A stretch of 64,000 nucleotides of DNA from DATBAX01 sp963723765 (GTDB taxonomy: Bacteria > Acidobacteriota > Terriglobia > Terriglobales > Acidobacteriaceae): positions 1 to 64,000 of the forward strand of contig CAVRSD010000007.1 in assembly GCA_963723765.1 (NCBI GenBank), given 5' to 3'. Numbering within the stretch: the stretch's first letter is position 1; every line of letters starts with the position of its first letter. Below the pieces are notes generated by a model that saw only the letters and a program-made list of their open reading frames with translations, was not told where the DNA came from and did no database searches. Made by a program: the position numbers and the translations under genes. Positions 33,983-43,207 of the stretch are shown here, in pieces.

Positions 33983-35980
33983 CTACTTCAGCCTGGTCCC
34001 CAGCGGCACATCTTCCAGAAAGCTTGCCAGCACGGCCTTCCCACCCTCCGGCGACGCGGCCACAATCATCCCATTCGATTCCAATCCCCGCATTTTCCTC
34101 GGCGCAAGATTGGTGACGACTACAACTTTTCTTCCAATCAAAGCTTCGGGCTCATACGATTCCGCGATGCCAGCAAGAACCTGGCGGACTTCGGTCCCCA
34201 GATCCACTTCCAAGCGCAACAGTTTGTCGGCCTTCGGGACACGCTCAGCAACTTTCACCTGGCCCACGCGTAACTCGACTTTGGCGAAGTCATCAATCGT
34301 AATTTTCCCATCGGGCACAGCCACAACAGGCTTTGCTGCAGGCGCTACCGCCGCCGGCTCTGCCACCACGGGTTTGACCTCAGCCTCCACGGGCGCACTG
34401 CGTTGTTCCTCTTCCATCTTCTGCATCCTTTCAATGGCACTCTTGTCCGCGCGCGGAAACACGGGTTGGATTTCGCCGAGTTTCGTTCCCAGCTTGAGCT
34501 GCCCCCACTTCACGTCAGATAGCGCGAAATCTTTGATCTCTCCGAGGCCAAGCTGGGCCCAGATTTTCGCGGTTGCCTCCGGCATCACGGGATACGATAG
34601 CGCGGTCGCAATCCGCAACGCCTCTGCGCTGGTATATAGAACCGTGGCCAGACGTGCGCGGCTTTCTTCATCCTGCTTCTCACCCAGCGCCCAGGGTTCA
34701 TTCTCGACGATGTACTTGTCCACTTTCGCAATCAGGCCAATCCATATCGATTCCAGTGCGGAGGAGAACTTGTACTCAGTAAAAAATTGATTGCACTCGG
34801 CGATTGTTTTTTCCGCTGCCTCGCGAATCGCATCATCGCCGGGAGTTCGCGCAGCCTGTGAAGGATAGGGTACTTCACCCTTGAAATACCGAGAGATCAT
34901 GGTCAACGTACGACTGGCCAGATTCCCCAGTCCATTCGCCAGATCAGCGTTATACCGCTGCACCAGCGCATCAAACGAAAACGAACCGTCTTGTCCGAAC
35001 ACCACTTCACGCAACAGGAAGTAACGCAGCGCATCCGCGCCCAACACATCGAGAATTGTCTCTGTTCGCACGATATTCCCACGCGACTTCGACATTTTGC
35101 TTTCTTCAAACAGCAACCATCCGTGTGCCACAATGTTCTTCGGCAACGGCAGTCCGGCGGCCATCAGGAATGCCGGCCAGTAGACGCAGTGAAATCTGAC
35201 AATCTCTTTGCCGATCATCTGCACGTCGGCAGGCCAGAACTTCTCGTACAACTTGGGATTCTCCGATCCATAACCCAACGCCGTGATGTAATTTGCCAGT
35301 GCATCCAGCCACACATAAATAACGTGTTCGTGATCGTCGGGCACTGGAATGCCCCAGGAAAAAGTGCTCCGGCTAATCGACAGATCGCGCAATCCCGATT
35401 TCACAAACGCCATGACCTCGTTGCGCCGCGTTTCAGGATAAATAAACTCCGGATGCTCGCTGTAAAGTTTCAAAAGCTTGTCGGCAAATTCGGAAAGCTT
35501 GAAAAAGTAATTCTCTTCCTTGACCGTCTCAGTGGGGCGTCCGCATTCAGGGCAAGGTGCTCCCGGCCCCACCACGTCCACGTAAAGTTCATCGAACACG
35601 CAGTACTGCCCGGTATAACTGCCTTTGTAGATGTACCCCTGGTCGCGGATGCGGCGCCACAACTCCTGCACACCCTTCTTATGCCGCTCAGAAGTCGTGC
35701 GGATGTAATCGTCGTAGGTGATGCCCATCCGGTCCCACAGTCCACGAAACTCGGCGGAAACCTCGTCGGTGAGTTGCTGCGGAGTCTTACCCGCGGCCTG
35801 AGCGGCACGTTCGATCTTTTGCCCGTGCTCGTCCGTACCGGTAAGAAAATAAGTATCGAAGCCGAGCATGCGCTGCCGTCGCGCGATGGTGTCGCACGCA
35901 ATCGTGGTGTAGGCGTGTCCGATATGCGGCCGTGCGTTGACGTAATAAATCGGTGTCGTGATGTAAAACTTCTTGGTCAT
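33983..35980 (-). CDS. metG: Methionyl-tRNA synthetase with C-terminal tRNA-binding domain
   Basis: This 665-residue class I synthetase has HIGH-type PHIGHAYT at residues 14-21, the connective-peptide insert, KMSKS in SKMSKSRGNIV, and a C-terminal EMAPII/OB domain (VELRVGQVKVAERVPKADKL) after an Ala/Pro/Val-rich linker. It joins Met to tRNA-Met. The zinc knuckle reads YCVFDELYVD then CPECGRP: one of the usual four cysteines is Asp. ATG at 35980 is chosen because the catalytic strand FYITTPIYYVNA starts there; a longer frame to 36022 is not supported. The identification is firm. Confidence 0.96.
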   Translation of the reverse strand: MTKKFYITTPIYYVNARPHIGHAYTTIACDTIARRQRMLGFDTYFLTGTDEHGQKIERAAQAAGKTPQQLTDEVSAEFRGLWDRMGITYDDYIRTTSERHKKGVQELWRRIRDQGYIYKGSYTGQYCVFDELYVDVVGPGAPCPECGRPTETVKEENYFFKLSEFADKLLKLYSEHPEFIYPETRRNEVMAFVKSGLRDLSISRSTFSWGIPVPDDHEHVIYVWLDALANYITALGYGSENPKLYEKFWPADVQMIGKEIVRFHCVYWPAFLMAAGLPLPKNIVAHGWLLFEESKMSKSRGNIVRTETILDVLGADALRYFLLREVVFGQDGSFSFDALVQRYNADLANGLGNLASRTLTMISRYFKGEVPYPSQAARTPGDDAIREAAEKTIAECNQFFTEYKFSSALESIWIGLIAKVDKYIVENEPWALGEKQDEESRARLATVLYTSAEALRIATALSYPVMPEATAKIWAQLGLGEIKDFALSDVKWGQLKLGTKLGEIQPVFPRADKSAIERMQKMEEEQRSAPVEAEVKPVVAEPAAVAPAAKPVVAVPDGKITIDDFAKVELRVGQVKVAERVPKADKLLRLEVDLGTEVRQVLAGIAESYEPEALIGRKVVVVTNLAPRKMRGLESNGMIVAASPEGGKAVLASFLEDVPLGTRLK

Positions 35981-36246
35981 TCCACTCCGTTCGGTTCTCA
36001 TACGTCCAACCCATGCTGCCACTGATGCCAGAAAGCAATCGAGACACGCGATGCCTATAAATTATCGTGGATCGATGGTCAAGAGTCTTTGGCGAACCCG
36101 CCGCTGAAGCCGTTACTGGACTGGATCCCGGCCAGCGACAAACCACTATTTTCATCATAGGGAAGCCTGTAAACGACGTCAAACCTTCATTCGGCGCCTT
36201 CCGGTCTGGTACAATCGCTTTCTTCTTCAATCACTTAGAGGGACTC

Positions 36247-38217
36247 TTGTATCGCCACCTGGAACGCCGGCTAGCCCAGCACGTCCGCGACTTTCTGCAG
36301 CGCACCTATGAGGTCGAGCTGCCGCGGATCGTTATTGAGCAGCCCCCCAAAGTTGAATTCGGCGAGTATGCCTTGCCGCTGGCTTTCGAACTGGCGAAGA
36401 GACTACGTAAAGCCCCGCGCAAGATTGCCGAAGAAATTGTCGCCGGAATCGGCCCTATCAGAGGCTTTGAGAAGCTCGAACTGGCGGGCGCAGGTTACAT
36501 CAATGCCCGTCTCGATCGCGCAGAAATGGCCCGGGCCCTAGTGGCGGATGAAAATCCCAAGGTGGAAGTTCCCGCCGGCAAGATTCTGGTTGAACACTCC
36601 AGCATCAATCCCAACAAAGCGGCGCACATTGGGCATCTCCGAAATGCCATCCTGGGCGATACTTTTGTCCGCCTGCTGCTTTTTGCGGGCAGGGAAGTCG
36701 ATGTCCAAAACTACATTGACAATACCGGCGCGCAAGTCGCCGATGTTGTTGTTGGTTTTCTCCGTATCGAGAAGAAGTCTCGTGCCGAGATTGAGGATCT
36801 CGTCCGCCAGCCGCACTTTGACTATTACTGTTGGGATCTCTATGCCCGAGTTTCCCAGTGGTACGCCGAGGACAAGCAGAACCTGCAAAACCGGCTGCAA
36901 ACTCTCCACGACATCGAACAAGGCGGCAACGAAACCGCCGCCATTGCCGAAGTGATTTCCGTCGCGGTGCTTCGCCGTCATCTGGAAACCATGAGCCGGC
37001 TGGACATCGAATACGACTTTCTGCCGCGCGAGAGCGAAATCCTTCACCTGCATTTCTGGGACGCTGCTTTTACCCAGCTCAAAGAAGCCGGTGTACTTTT
37101 CTTCGAGGACCAGGGCAAGAACAAAGGCTGCTGGGTAATGCGGAGAAAATCGCTTACCGCCGAGCTCGCAGAGACCGCCGAGAAAAGCGAAGAGGAAAAT
37201 CAGGACGATCAGAAAGTTATCGTTCGTTCCAATGGAACCGTCGGCTACGTCGGCAAAGACATCGCCTATCACATGTGGAAGTTCGGCGTGCTGGGCCGCG
37301 ATTTCGGATATCGCAAATTCTACCGCTATCCCAACAATCGCGACTGCTGGATCTCGACCACCGTCGGTGCACTCGACCATCCTCATTTCGGCGATGTAGC
37401 GGAAATTTATAACGTGATCGATGCCCGCCAGGCCGAGGCCCAGACCGCCGTGATCGAAGCCCTGCGCGGCCTCGGCTACAATCAGCAGGCGGACCACTAC
37501 ACCCATTTTTCCTATGAAATGGTTGCGCTCACGCCGGATTGCGCCGCTGAACTGGGCTATCAACTCTCGGACGAAGACAAAGGCCGTGCCTACATCGAGG
37601 TCTCGGGACGGAAGGGTTTTGGGGTCAAAGCCGATGATTTGATCGATACCTTGATTGCCTCAGCAAAAAAAGAAGTGGATGCCCGCCACCCGGAATTGTC
37701 AGAAGCCGAACGCCAGACTATTTCTACTCAGATCGCTGTGGGCGCGCTTCGCTATTTCATGCTGAAGTTTACCAAACAGTCCGTGATTGCCTTTGATTTC
37801 AAAGAGGCGCTGAGTTTTGAAGGTGAAACCGGGCCTTATGTGCAATACGCCGTGGTGCGGGCTACCAATATTTTCCGCAAGGGCGGATTCAACGTCGATC
37901 ATTTCTCTGCTGAAAATCCAGACTTCGCCAAATATTTAGCGGGCGACGGCGGCACAGAAATATGGGAGCTATGGCTGACGGCTTCGAAAACTTCTGCCAT
38001 CATCGACCAGTGCATCGCCACCACCGAACCTGCTTATCTGGCCAAGCACGCATTTCAATTGGCCCAACTCTTCAACACTTTCTACCATCGTCACAATATT
38101 CTGAATGAGTCGGACGAAAGTAGAAAGCAATTCCTGCTGGCGACCACCGCCGTCGCCCGCCGGGAACTGATTCGTGTCCTCGCCGTAATGGGAGTCACCG
38201 TTCCTGCGGTGATGTAA
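36247..38217 (+). CDS. argS: Arginyl-tRNA synthetase
   Basis: This 656-residue class I synthetase has the N-terminal additional domain (FLQRTYEVELPRIVIEQPPK), NPNKAAHIGHLRNAILGD with HIGH, and SGRKGFGVKADDLID in place of KMSKS, as usual in ArgS. A C-terminal all-helical anticodon-binding domain ends SRKQFLLATTAVARREL. A short acidic insert (LTAELAETAEKSEEEN, about nucleotides 37150-37200) lies between KGCWVMRRK and VIVRSNGTVGYVGK and looks like translated repeat sequence. TTG at 36247 is chosen because AGAGGGA precedes it and the conserved domain starts there. The function is firm. Confidence 0.95.
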   Translation: MYRHLERRLAQHVRDFLQRTYEVELPRIVIEQPPKVEFGEYALPLAFELAKRLRKAPRKIAEEIVAGIGPIRGFEKLELAGAGYINARLDRAEMARALVADENPKVEVPAGKILVEHSSINPNKAAHIGHLRNAILGDTFVRLLLFAGREVDVQNYIDNTGAQVADVVVGFLRIEKKSRAEIEDLVRQPHFDYYCWDLYARVSQWYAEDKQNLQNRLQTLHDIEQGGNETAAIAEVISVAVLRRHLETMSRLDIEYDFLPRESEILHLHFWDAAFTQLKEAGVLFFEDQGKNKGCWVMRRKSLTAELAETAEKSEEENQDDQKVIVRSNGTVGYVGKDIAYHMWKFGVLGRDFGYRKFYRYPNNRDCWISTTVGALDHPHFGDVAEIYNVIDARQAEAQTAVIEALRGLGYNQQADHYTHFSYEMVALTPDCAAELGYQLSDEDKGRAYIEVSGRKGFGVKADDLIDTLIASAKKEVDARHPELSEAERQTISTQIAVGALRYFMLKFTKQSVIAFDFKEALSFEGETGPYVQYAVVRATNIFRKGGFNVDHFSAENPDFAKYLAGDGGTEIWELWLTASKTSAIIDQCIATTEPAYLAKHAFQLAQLFNTFYHRHNILNESDESRKQFLLATTAVARRELIRVLAVMGVTVPAVM

Positions 38218-38232
38218 CGTTGCTTCGGCGGT

Positions 38233-38448
38233 TTAGCTTTTGCCTCGCCCAGCGATCACCATGCCTGCGCCCGCAACGATCATCACAATCCCCACCGCCG
38301 GTGGCAACATGCTGTCATGGTGAGTGGTTACCCCGAGGTGAACGTCGCCAATGTCGGCGCCGTGATGTTCCGCATGTGGAACGGGAACGAAGAACGACAG
38401 AATTCCCAGAACAATCACCACCAGCCCGATTCCAAGTAGTGCTTTCAT
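38233..38448 (-). CDS. Small two-helix membrane protein (DUF3185-like)
   Basis: This 71-residue protein has two membrane segments (IGLVVIVLGILSFFVPVP and AVGIVMIVAGAGMVIAG) linked by a histidine-rich loop (HAEHHGADIGDVHLGVTTHHD). It resembles DUF3185 proteins of unknown function. GGAGG is located about eight bases upstream of the start on the minus strand. The histidines could bind metal, which is only a guess. Confidence 0.75.
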   Translation of the reverse strand: MKALLGIGLVVIVLGILSFFVPVPHAEHHGADIGDVHLGVTTHHDSMLPPAVGIVMIVAGAGMVIAGRGKS

Positions 38449-38624
38449 GGACTACCTCCAGATTGTGCGATTTAGTTGCGGCTGACCCGCGCCGGGAGTA
38501 ACGTCAACGGCCTTGAGATGCCAGATTGTCAACGCGGGTTGTGGCGACATTTGAGAGAAGAACGTTTGGGTGGAGCAGTGCTAAAAGCGCTCCTCCACCC
38601 GATTCTTTGTGAATCTCCGGAATC

Positions 38625-40121
38625 CTATCCCGCGAAGTTTCTGGTGAATTCAATCAAGCTGCGCACGGCGATGCCCGACGGCCCTTTCGCAATCCATGGT
38701 TTGGCATCATCCATCCATGCCGTTCCGGCGATATCGAGGTGCATCCACGGCGTGTCTTCCGCGAATTCTTTGAGGAACATGGCCGCAGTAATCGCGCCAC
38801 CCCAGCGTCCTCCGGAGTTGATAATGTCCGCGATGTTGGAACGGATGCTTTCTTTGTACTCTTCATCGAGCGGCAGGCGCCAAAACTTTTCGCCGGCCCT
38901 GGCGTTGGCTTTGCTGAAGCGCTCATACATCTTCTCGTCGTTGGCGAAGACACCCGCGTTGAAATAGCCGAGTGCCACAACGACCGCCCCAGTCAAAGTC
39001 GCGGCATCGATCAGATGGGTGCATCCCAACTGACGGGCATAGCAGAGTCCATCGGCCAGGACCAATCTCCCCTCAGCATCCGTGTTGATGATTTCAATCG
39101 TCTTGCCGGACATGGCTGTCTGTATGTCGCCTGGCTTCTGCGCCTTGCCGGATGGCATATTTTCGGTGGCGCAAATTAGCGCAGTGACTTTGACCTTCGG
39201 TTTCAACAAAGCGATGGCGCGCATGGCTCCAAGCATGGCGGCGCCGCCAGCCATGTCATATTTCATTTTCTCCATGCCATCTGCGGGCTTGATGGAGATG
39301 CCTCCGGTATCGAATGTCACGGCTTTGCCCACCAGTCCGAGCACGGGCTTCTCAGGAGCGCCAGCCGGTTCGTAGCGAAGAATGATCAGCGCTGGAGGTT
39401 CGTCGGAACCCTGTGCTACTCCCCAGAATGCACCCATCTTGAGTTCCCGAATCTTGTCCCCGCCAAATACTTCGAACTTCAATCCGACTTCCTGCGCCAT
39501 TTTCTTCGCCCGTTCGGCCAGGATGGTGGGAGTCATGTGATTGCTGGGTTCATTCACCAGATCCCGGGTGAAGTTTTGCGACTCGCCAATGATGTGGGCT
39601 TCGTCCAAGGCCCTTTGCAATGCTGTCTGATCGCCACTGGCGACCACGGTCAGGGCGTCGATGGTCTGGTCCTTGCGGTCGCTCTGATAGGTATTGGAAT
39701 CGAAGTTCCCGACAAAGGCGCCTTCGACAATCGCTCTAACAGAATCGTCAATCTTGAGATTTCCCTCAGGAGCCAGAAAGGCAAAGCTGCGCAGGCCCTT
39801 TCCCTTCAACGTCCGCACGGCCACTCCGGCCAGTTTGCGCAAGTCGAAAGCCGAGAAACTTTTCACCTTCCCGCCTCCCAGCAGCAGTACCCGCTTGGCC
39901 TTAAGCTTCGCCGGATGGTGCAGCAATGTGGTTTCCAGCATTTTGCCGGTGACTTCGCCGCTGGCAATCACGTCGGCGCACGCTTCTTTAATGGCAGGGT
40001 TGCCGGTTTCCACCGAGAGCTGCGGCTTGTCTTTTTTGCCTTCGCTCCGGTCAAGAACCACTGCGACCAGGCATTCTGTGTCCACTTCGGTAGGAGTAGC
40101 GAGAGAGAGAATAGTTTTCAT
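38625..40121 (-). CDS. pepA: Leucyl aminopeptidase (M17)
   Basis: This 498-residue protein is a complete M17 peptidase. The catalytic lysine is in VGKAVTFDTGGISIKPADGM, the metal ligands include that Asp and the NTDAEGRLVLADGL signature, whose Arg is catalytic. DAATLTGAVVVALG and INSGGRWGGAITAAMFLKEF complete the dizinc active site and hexamer contacts. It removes N-terminal residues from peptides in the cytoplasm; PepA homologs also bind DNA in site-specific recombination in some bacteria. The identification is firm. Confidence 0.96.
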   Translation of the reverse strand: MKTILSLATPTEVDTECLVAVVLDRSEGKKDKPQLSVETGNPAIKEACADVIASGEVTGKMLETTLLHHPAKLKAKRVLLLGGGKVKSFSAFDLRKLAGVAVRTLKGKGLRSFAFLAPEGNLKIDDSVRAIVEGAFVGNFDSNTYQSDRKDQTIDALTVVASGDQTALQRALDEAHIIGESQNFTRDLVNEPSNHMTPTILAERAKKMAQEVGLKFEVFGGDKIRELKMGAFWGVAQGSDEPPALIILRYEPAGAPEKPVLGLVGKAVTFDTGGISIKPADGMEKMKYDMAGGAAMLGAMRAIALLKPKVKVTALICATENMPSGKAQKPGDIQTAMSGKTIEIINTDAEGRLVLADGLCYARQLGCTHLIDAATLTGAVVVALGYFNAGVFANDEKMYERFSKANARAGEKFWRLPLDEEYKESIRSNIADIINSGGRWGGAITAAMFLKEFAEDTPWMHLDIAGTAWMDDAKPWIAKGPSGIAVRSLIEFTRNFAG

Positions 40122-40198
40122 GGTGTGTACTTCCAGTATCGTCGGGAAAAGGGGAAAAGTGCAAGGTTTGATGATTGTAGGTGCCGCACCGATCGGAT

Positions 40199-40612
40199 CT
40201 AGGCGAGAAACAAGCGATCGAGTTCAAATCCGAAAGTTGGATCGAAGAGAACCTTGAATTGCTCAAAGAACCCGTTCATTCCGAGCAATCCCGCGAGTGG
40301 AAGCTCATGGGAGAATCCCGCGCGAATGGCGATGATACCGCTGGGCGCATAGAGCGAAACGTTATGAACGTGCACGCGCGAAATGCCATTTACTCCCAGC
40401 GTAGTTTCCGGATCTCCTTTTTCAATATCCAACCCGATTGCCTTTCCAATACTGGTGTGGAAAATACATCGCGAGGCGCCGGAATCGATGAGCGCCTCAA
40501 ATCGTTTTGAGCGGGGAGCATTTCTGGCGGGAAGCGCAAGATTGACATTCAGAACCGCGGAATAGGCGAACCCGCCGTCGCGGAACGGATATTTCTTGTA
40601 AGCGAACTTCAC
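40199..40612 (-). CDS. Retropepsin-like aspartic protease domain protein
   Basis: This 137-residue protein has the DSGAS aspartic protease triad in RFEALIDSGASRCIFHTS, followed by a flap-like GISRVHVHNVSLYAP and LAGLLGMNGFFEQFKV as the second conserved strand. It matches single-domain retropepsin-like families that would act as dimers. It overlaps the DUF5678 gene upstream by four bases, so the two are made together. A peptidase role is plausible; the target is unknown. Confidence 0.8.
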   Translation of the reverse strand: MKFAYKKYPFRDGGFAYSAVLNVNLALPARNAPRSKRFEALIDSGASRCIFHTSIGKAIGLDIEKGDPETTLGVNGISRVHVHNVSLYAPSGIIAIRAGFSHELPLAGLLGMNGFFEQFKVLFDPTFGFELDRLFLA

Positions 40613-40815
40613 ACCGAGAGGGGTATCCAGGCACTTGGAGTTTTGACGATCACCGGGTCTGCAATTCCGGCATTCTCGCTGTTGCTGACAACTTCAGCGA
40701 AGGTAGAGCCCACCGCGACAATCTTGCTTTCATCCTCCGAGAGTGCAACCCAACTATTCAAAGGGGCAGCTCGTAAGGCCTCCAAGCGCGGATCTTTCTG
40801 TTCAATCTTTACCAT
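40609..40815 (-). CDS. DUF5678-like small protein
   Basis: This 68-residue protein reads WVALSEDESKIVAVGSTFAEVVSNSENAGIADPVIVKTPS, the pattern of small DUF5678 proteins: WVAL, then a Val-Gly turn, then a helix and a final I-V-K-T strand. It overlaps the following retropepsin-like gene by four bases, a tight pair. No catalytic residue is seen; a partner or regulator role is a guess. Confidence 0.7.
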   Translation of the reverse strand: MVKIEQKDPRLEALRAAPLNSWVALSEDESKIVAVGSTFAEVVSNSENAGIADPVIVKTPSAWIPLSV

Positions 40816-40916
40816 ACGAAATCAAGCGTATTCCAAGCTTCCGCCAGGGTCAAGACAACTTTAGTATCCCGCCCTTTAACATTCCCAGAACGGGAATTCG
40901 CCGGCTTTGATTCCTA

Positions 40917-43118
40917 TCACTTTTGCCCGATCTTGCCCTTCACCACCACAATCGACGATGCCGGCAAATCGTAGGCCGTGTCTTTGCTCGCAGTTTGCTG
41001 CGTATGCACAATCGGGCCATCGGGATCGGCCATGCCTTTGGTGTCTACCACCACGAAGGGTTGACCAGGCTGCTCGGCATGTCCGGCGGGACGCGTCTGC
41101 GCCGGGTGCCAGTGATATTGCTCTTGGCCGAAAGTTGAAATATCCACGGGGCCAGTAAAGTGACCGGCCGCCTCGCCATCTTGAAATGAAATCTTTACGC
41201 TATGTGCATTGTGCTGATCGCGATTGACCAATAACAGCGACCACTGCCCATCGGGACGCTTCACCGCGTAAGCCGTCACCAGCGCATGGCCGGCCCCATC
41301 GTCGATGTCACTTCTTGCGGGAAAGGACTGGTGCTCCGCCGTCCCCGGCTGGATCCATTCCAGGTTGATCAGTTGGGCCACAAAAAACTGGGGCAGAGGC
41401 TGCTGGATTTTGTAATCGCGATCGACCGTCTGCATGCCGAAAGTTCCCGGAGAATCATTGCAGCCGTGTTCCATTTCCAGTGGAAGATAGTGAAAGAAGT
41501 AAAGCTGGTTGCCTCCGTTGTTCAGGAACGACCCGACATAGTCGGCCAGCCAGAGGCCGGAAAAGATGTCCATGTAGGTTTCACTGGCGGCGGAAGAAAG
41601 ATTGCCTTCCGTAATAAACATCGGCATATTTGCCGGAACGCCATCGGCGTGCCAGACCTGCATGATGTGGCTGACCAGTTCGGGCTCGTCATAGAGGCTG
41701 CCCCAGGGAATACGGCAAGGATCGAGGGGATAGTGCTCAAAAGAAAAGAATGACAGGTCCTGCATGCGGTTGTGTTGCTTTAGATAGTCAAGAAAACGGC
41801 CGGTCCAGGAAACTTTGCCATTCACGTCCGGCCAAACCTCAATGTCCTGATTCACTCCCTGAAACGACGGCCCTCCCAGCTTTAAATTGGGATCCACTTT
41901 GTGCAGCGCCGTGGCCCACTGAACATAAAGCGCCGCATAGTCTTCCGGAAGCATGTACTGTCCGTCGGCTTCCTCGCCCATCTCGACGTAAGAAACCGGA
42001 TACTTGCGGTTTTCGAGATAAGCGATTTCAGCGGCGGCATTTTCCGGCGTCTCATAAATCAGCGCCACCGGAATCATGGCCGGCAATCCACGAGTGACTC
42101 CGCTGGTGAAAAACAGATCGAATCCCACCTGCGCTTGTTTGGTCGTCCCTAGATCGGACGGTTCATGCCAGGGATCAATCGAAGAACAATAGGTTGTGGT
42201 CTGCTCCTGATCGGGAGTGTGCCGCAAAATATCGTGGAACTCGCCGTCGGCGGACGTGGTTCCCAGGTAAAGCTCGCTGATGGCATATCCCACGCAGTTT
42301 CGTGGGTCTGTGCTGCCGTGTGAGTCACAAGTGTTCGACGAAGCGGTCATCAGGATGCGGAAGAATCGAGCCGGCAAAGGAGTGGCATTCAGGCGAATCG
42401 TTTCTGTCCCGCCTTTTCCGTTCGTCGCGGTGCCTTGCAGGAAAGTTTGCCAAATTCCACGGGTTGGGGCGTGGATGGGATCTTCGCCCCCAACCCAGTA
42501 CTGAATCAGGTAATGGGTCGCATATGGCTCCGCCCACTTGATCTGGATGGTGTCCACCAGTTGAATTTGTGCCAGATCCAGGACCACCCACTGCGGATGC
42601 AGGGAATCGCTCTCACCGGTGAAGCGCTGCGTGAGATAGGGATTGCTCTTCCAATAGGTGCTTGCGTCTCCATCGGTCATTCGGGAGAAGCCGGAATTTC
42701 CGGTGCCATCGTTACGGGTAAATCCGCGATGGGGCAGCGGATAGCCATAGGAATAGCGTAGTGACTCCGTTGGGGTTGCCGATCCGACGAAATAGCCTTT
42801 GCCCGCTGGATCGCTCCATGTTCCCTGCGGATTCCAGTGCCAGGCTTCGACGGCAAGTTCGGTGTTCTGGCGGTAAGTCACGGGCTGCCAACCGGATGCC
42901 ATTGCGCTGTCTAGATTAGGCTGCGCCAGATCTTTGTCGATGGCTTCGGTAGCGATGCGATCCACGCCTGCGCCCAGAGTTTGATTGGGAATGAAGTGGT
43001 TGGTGGAATGGGACGGAGTGATGTCCACTTGAACGGTCTGGGCTGCGGAATTGCCCGTAAATACCGACAGAACAAGACATCCCACGAACGACGCGAGCAC
43101 AGCAGACAGTTTTTTCAC
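40917..43118 (-). CDS. Large secreted protein with discoidin-like and glycosidase-like parts
   Basis: This 733-residue protein has a signal peptide (AVLASFVGCLVLSVFTGNSAAQ). Residues about 130-260 look like a discoidin (F5/8 type C) carbohydrate-binding module (DGDASTYWKSNPYLT, WVVLDLAQIQLVDTIQIKW). The centre resembles a TIM-barrel glycoside hydrolase, with VEMGEEADGQYMLPEDYAA and MFITEGNLSS as possible acid/base and nucleophile strands. The C-terminus is a beta-domain (WSLLLVNRDQHNAHSVKISF). This suggests an exported polysaccharide-degrading enzyme, for example arabinofuranosidase-like. The exact GH family is not recognised, so the enzymatic call is tentative. Confidence 0.6.
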   Translation of the reverse strand: MKKLSAVLASFVGCLVLSVFTGNSAAQTVQVDITPSHSTNHFIPNQTLGAGVDRIATEAIDKDLAQPNLDSAMASGWQPVTYRQNTELAVEAWHWNPQGTWSDPAGKGYFVGSATPTESLRYSYGYPLPHRGFTRNDGTGNSGFSRMTDGDASTYWKSNPYLTQRFTGESDSLHPQWVVLDLAQIQLVDTIQIKWAEPYATHYLIQYWVGGEDPIHAPTRGIWQTFLQGTATNGKGGTETIRLNATPLPARFFRILMTASSNTCDSHGSTDPRNCVGYAISELYLGTTSADGEFHDILRHTPDQEQTTTYCSSIDPWHEPSDLGTTKQAQVGFDLFFTSGVTRGLPAMIPVALIYETPENAAAEIAYLENRKYPVSYVEMGEEADGQYMLPEDYAALYVQWATALHKVDPNLKLGGPSFQGVNQDIEVWPDVNGKVSWTGRFLDYLKQHNRMQDLSFFSFEHYPLDPCRIPWGSLYDEPELVSHIMQVWHADGVPANMPMFITEGNLSSAASETYMDIFSGLWLADYVGSFLNNGGNQLYFFHYLPLEMEHGCNDSPGTFGMQTVDRDYKIQQPLPQFFVAQLINLEWIQPGTAEHQSFPARSDIDDGAGHALVTAYAVKRPDGQWSLLLVNRDQHNAHSVKISFQDGEAAGHFTGPVDISTFGQEQYHWHPAQTRPAGHAEQPGQPFVVVDTKGMADPDGPIVHTQQTASKDTAYDLPASSIVVVKGKIGQK

Positions 43119-43207
43119 GATCCCACTCCGAGGCCTTAAGTTTAGAAGGGCGAAGGCGAATTATTGTAACTGAAAGCTTTTAATAGCGGCATTTTTGGAA
43201 ATTAGCG

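Noticed and set aside
34991..36025. Antisense frame of 344 residues over metG
   Set aside because: metG on the other strand has HIGH and KMSKS motifs; the antisense frame is a shadow.
36538..37563. Antisense frame of 341 residues over argS
   Set aside because: The argS frame is complete and conserved; the antisense sequence is not protein-like.
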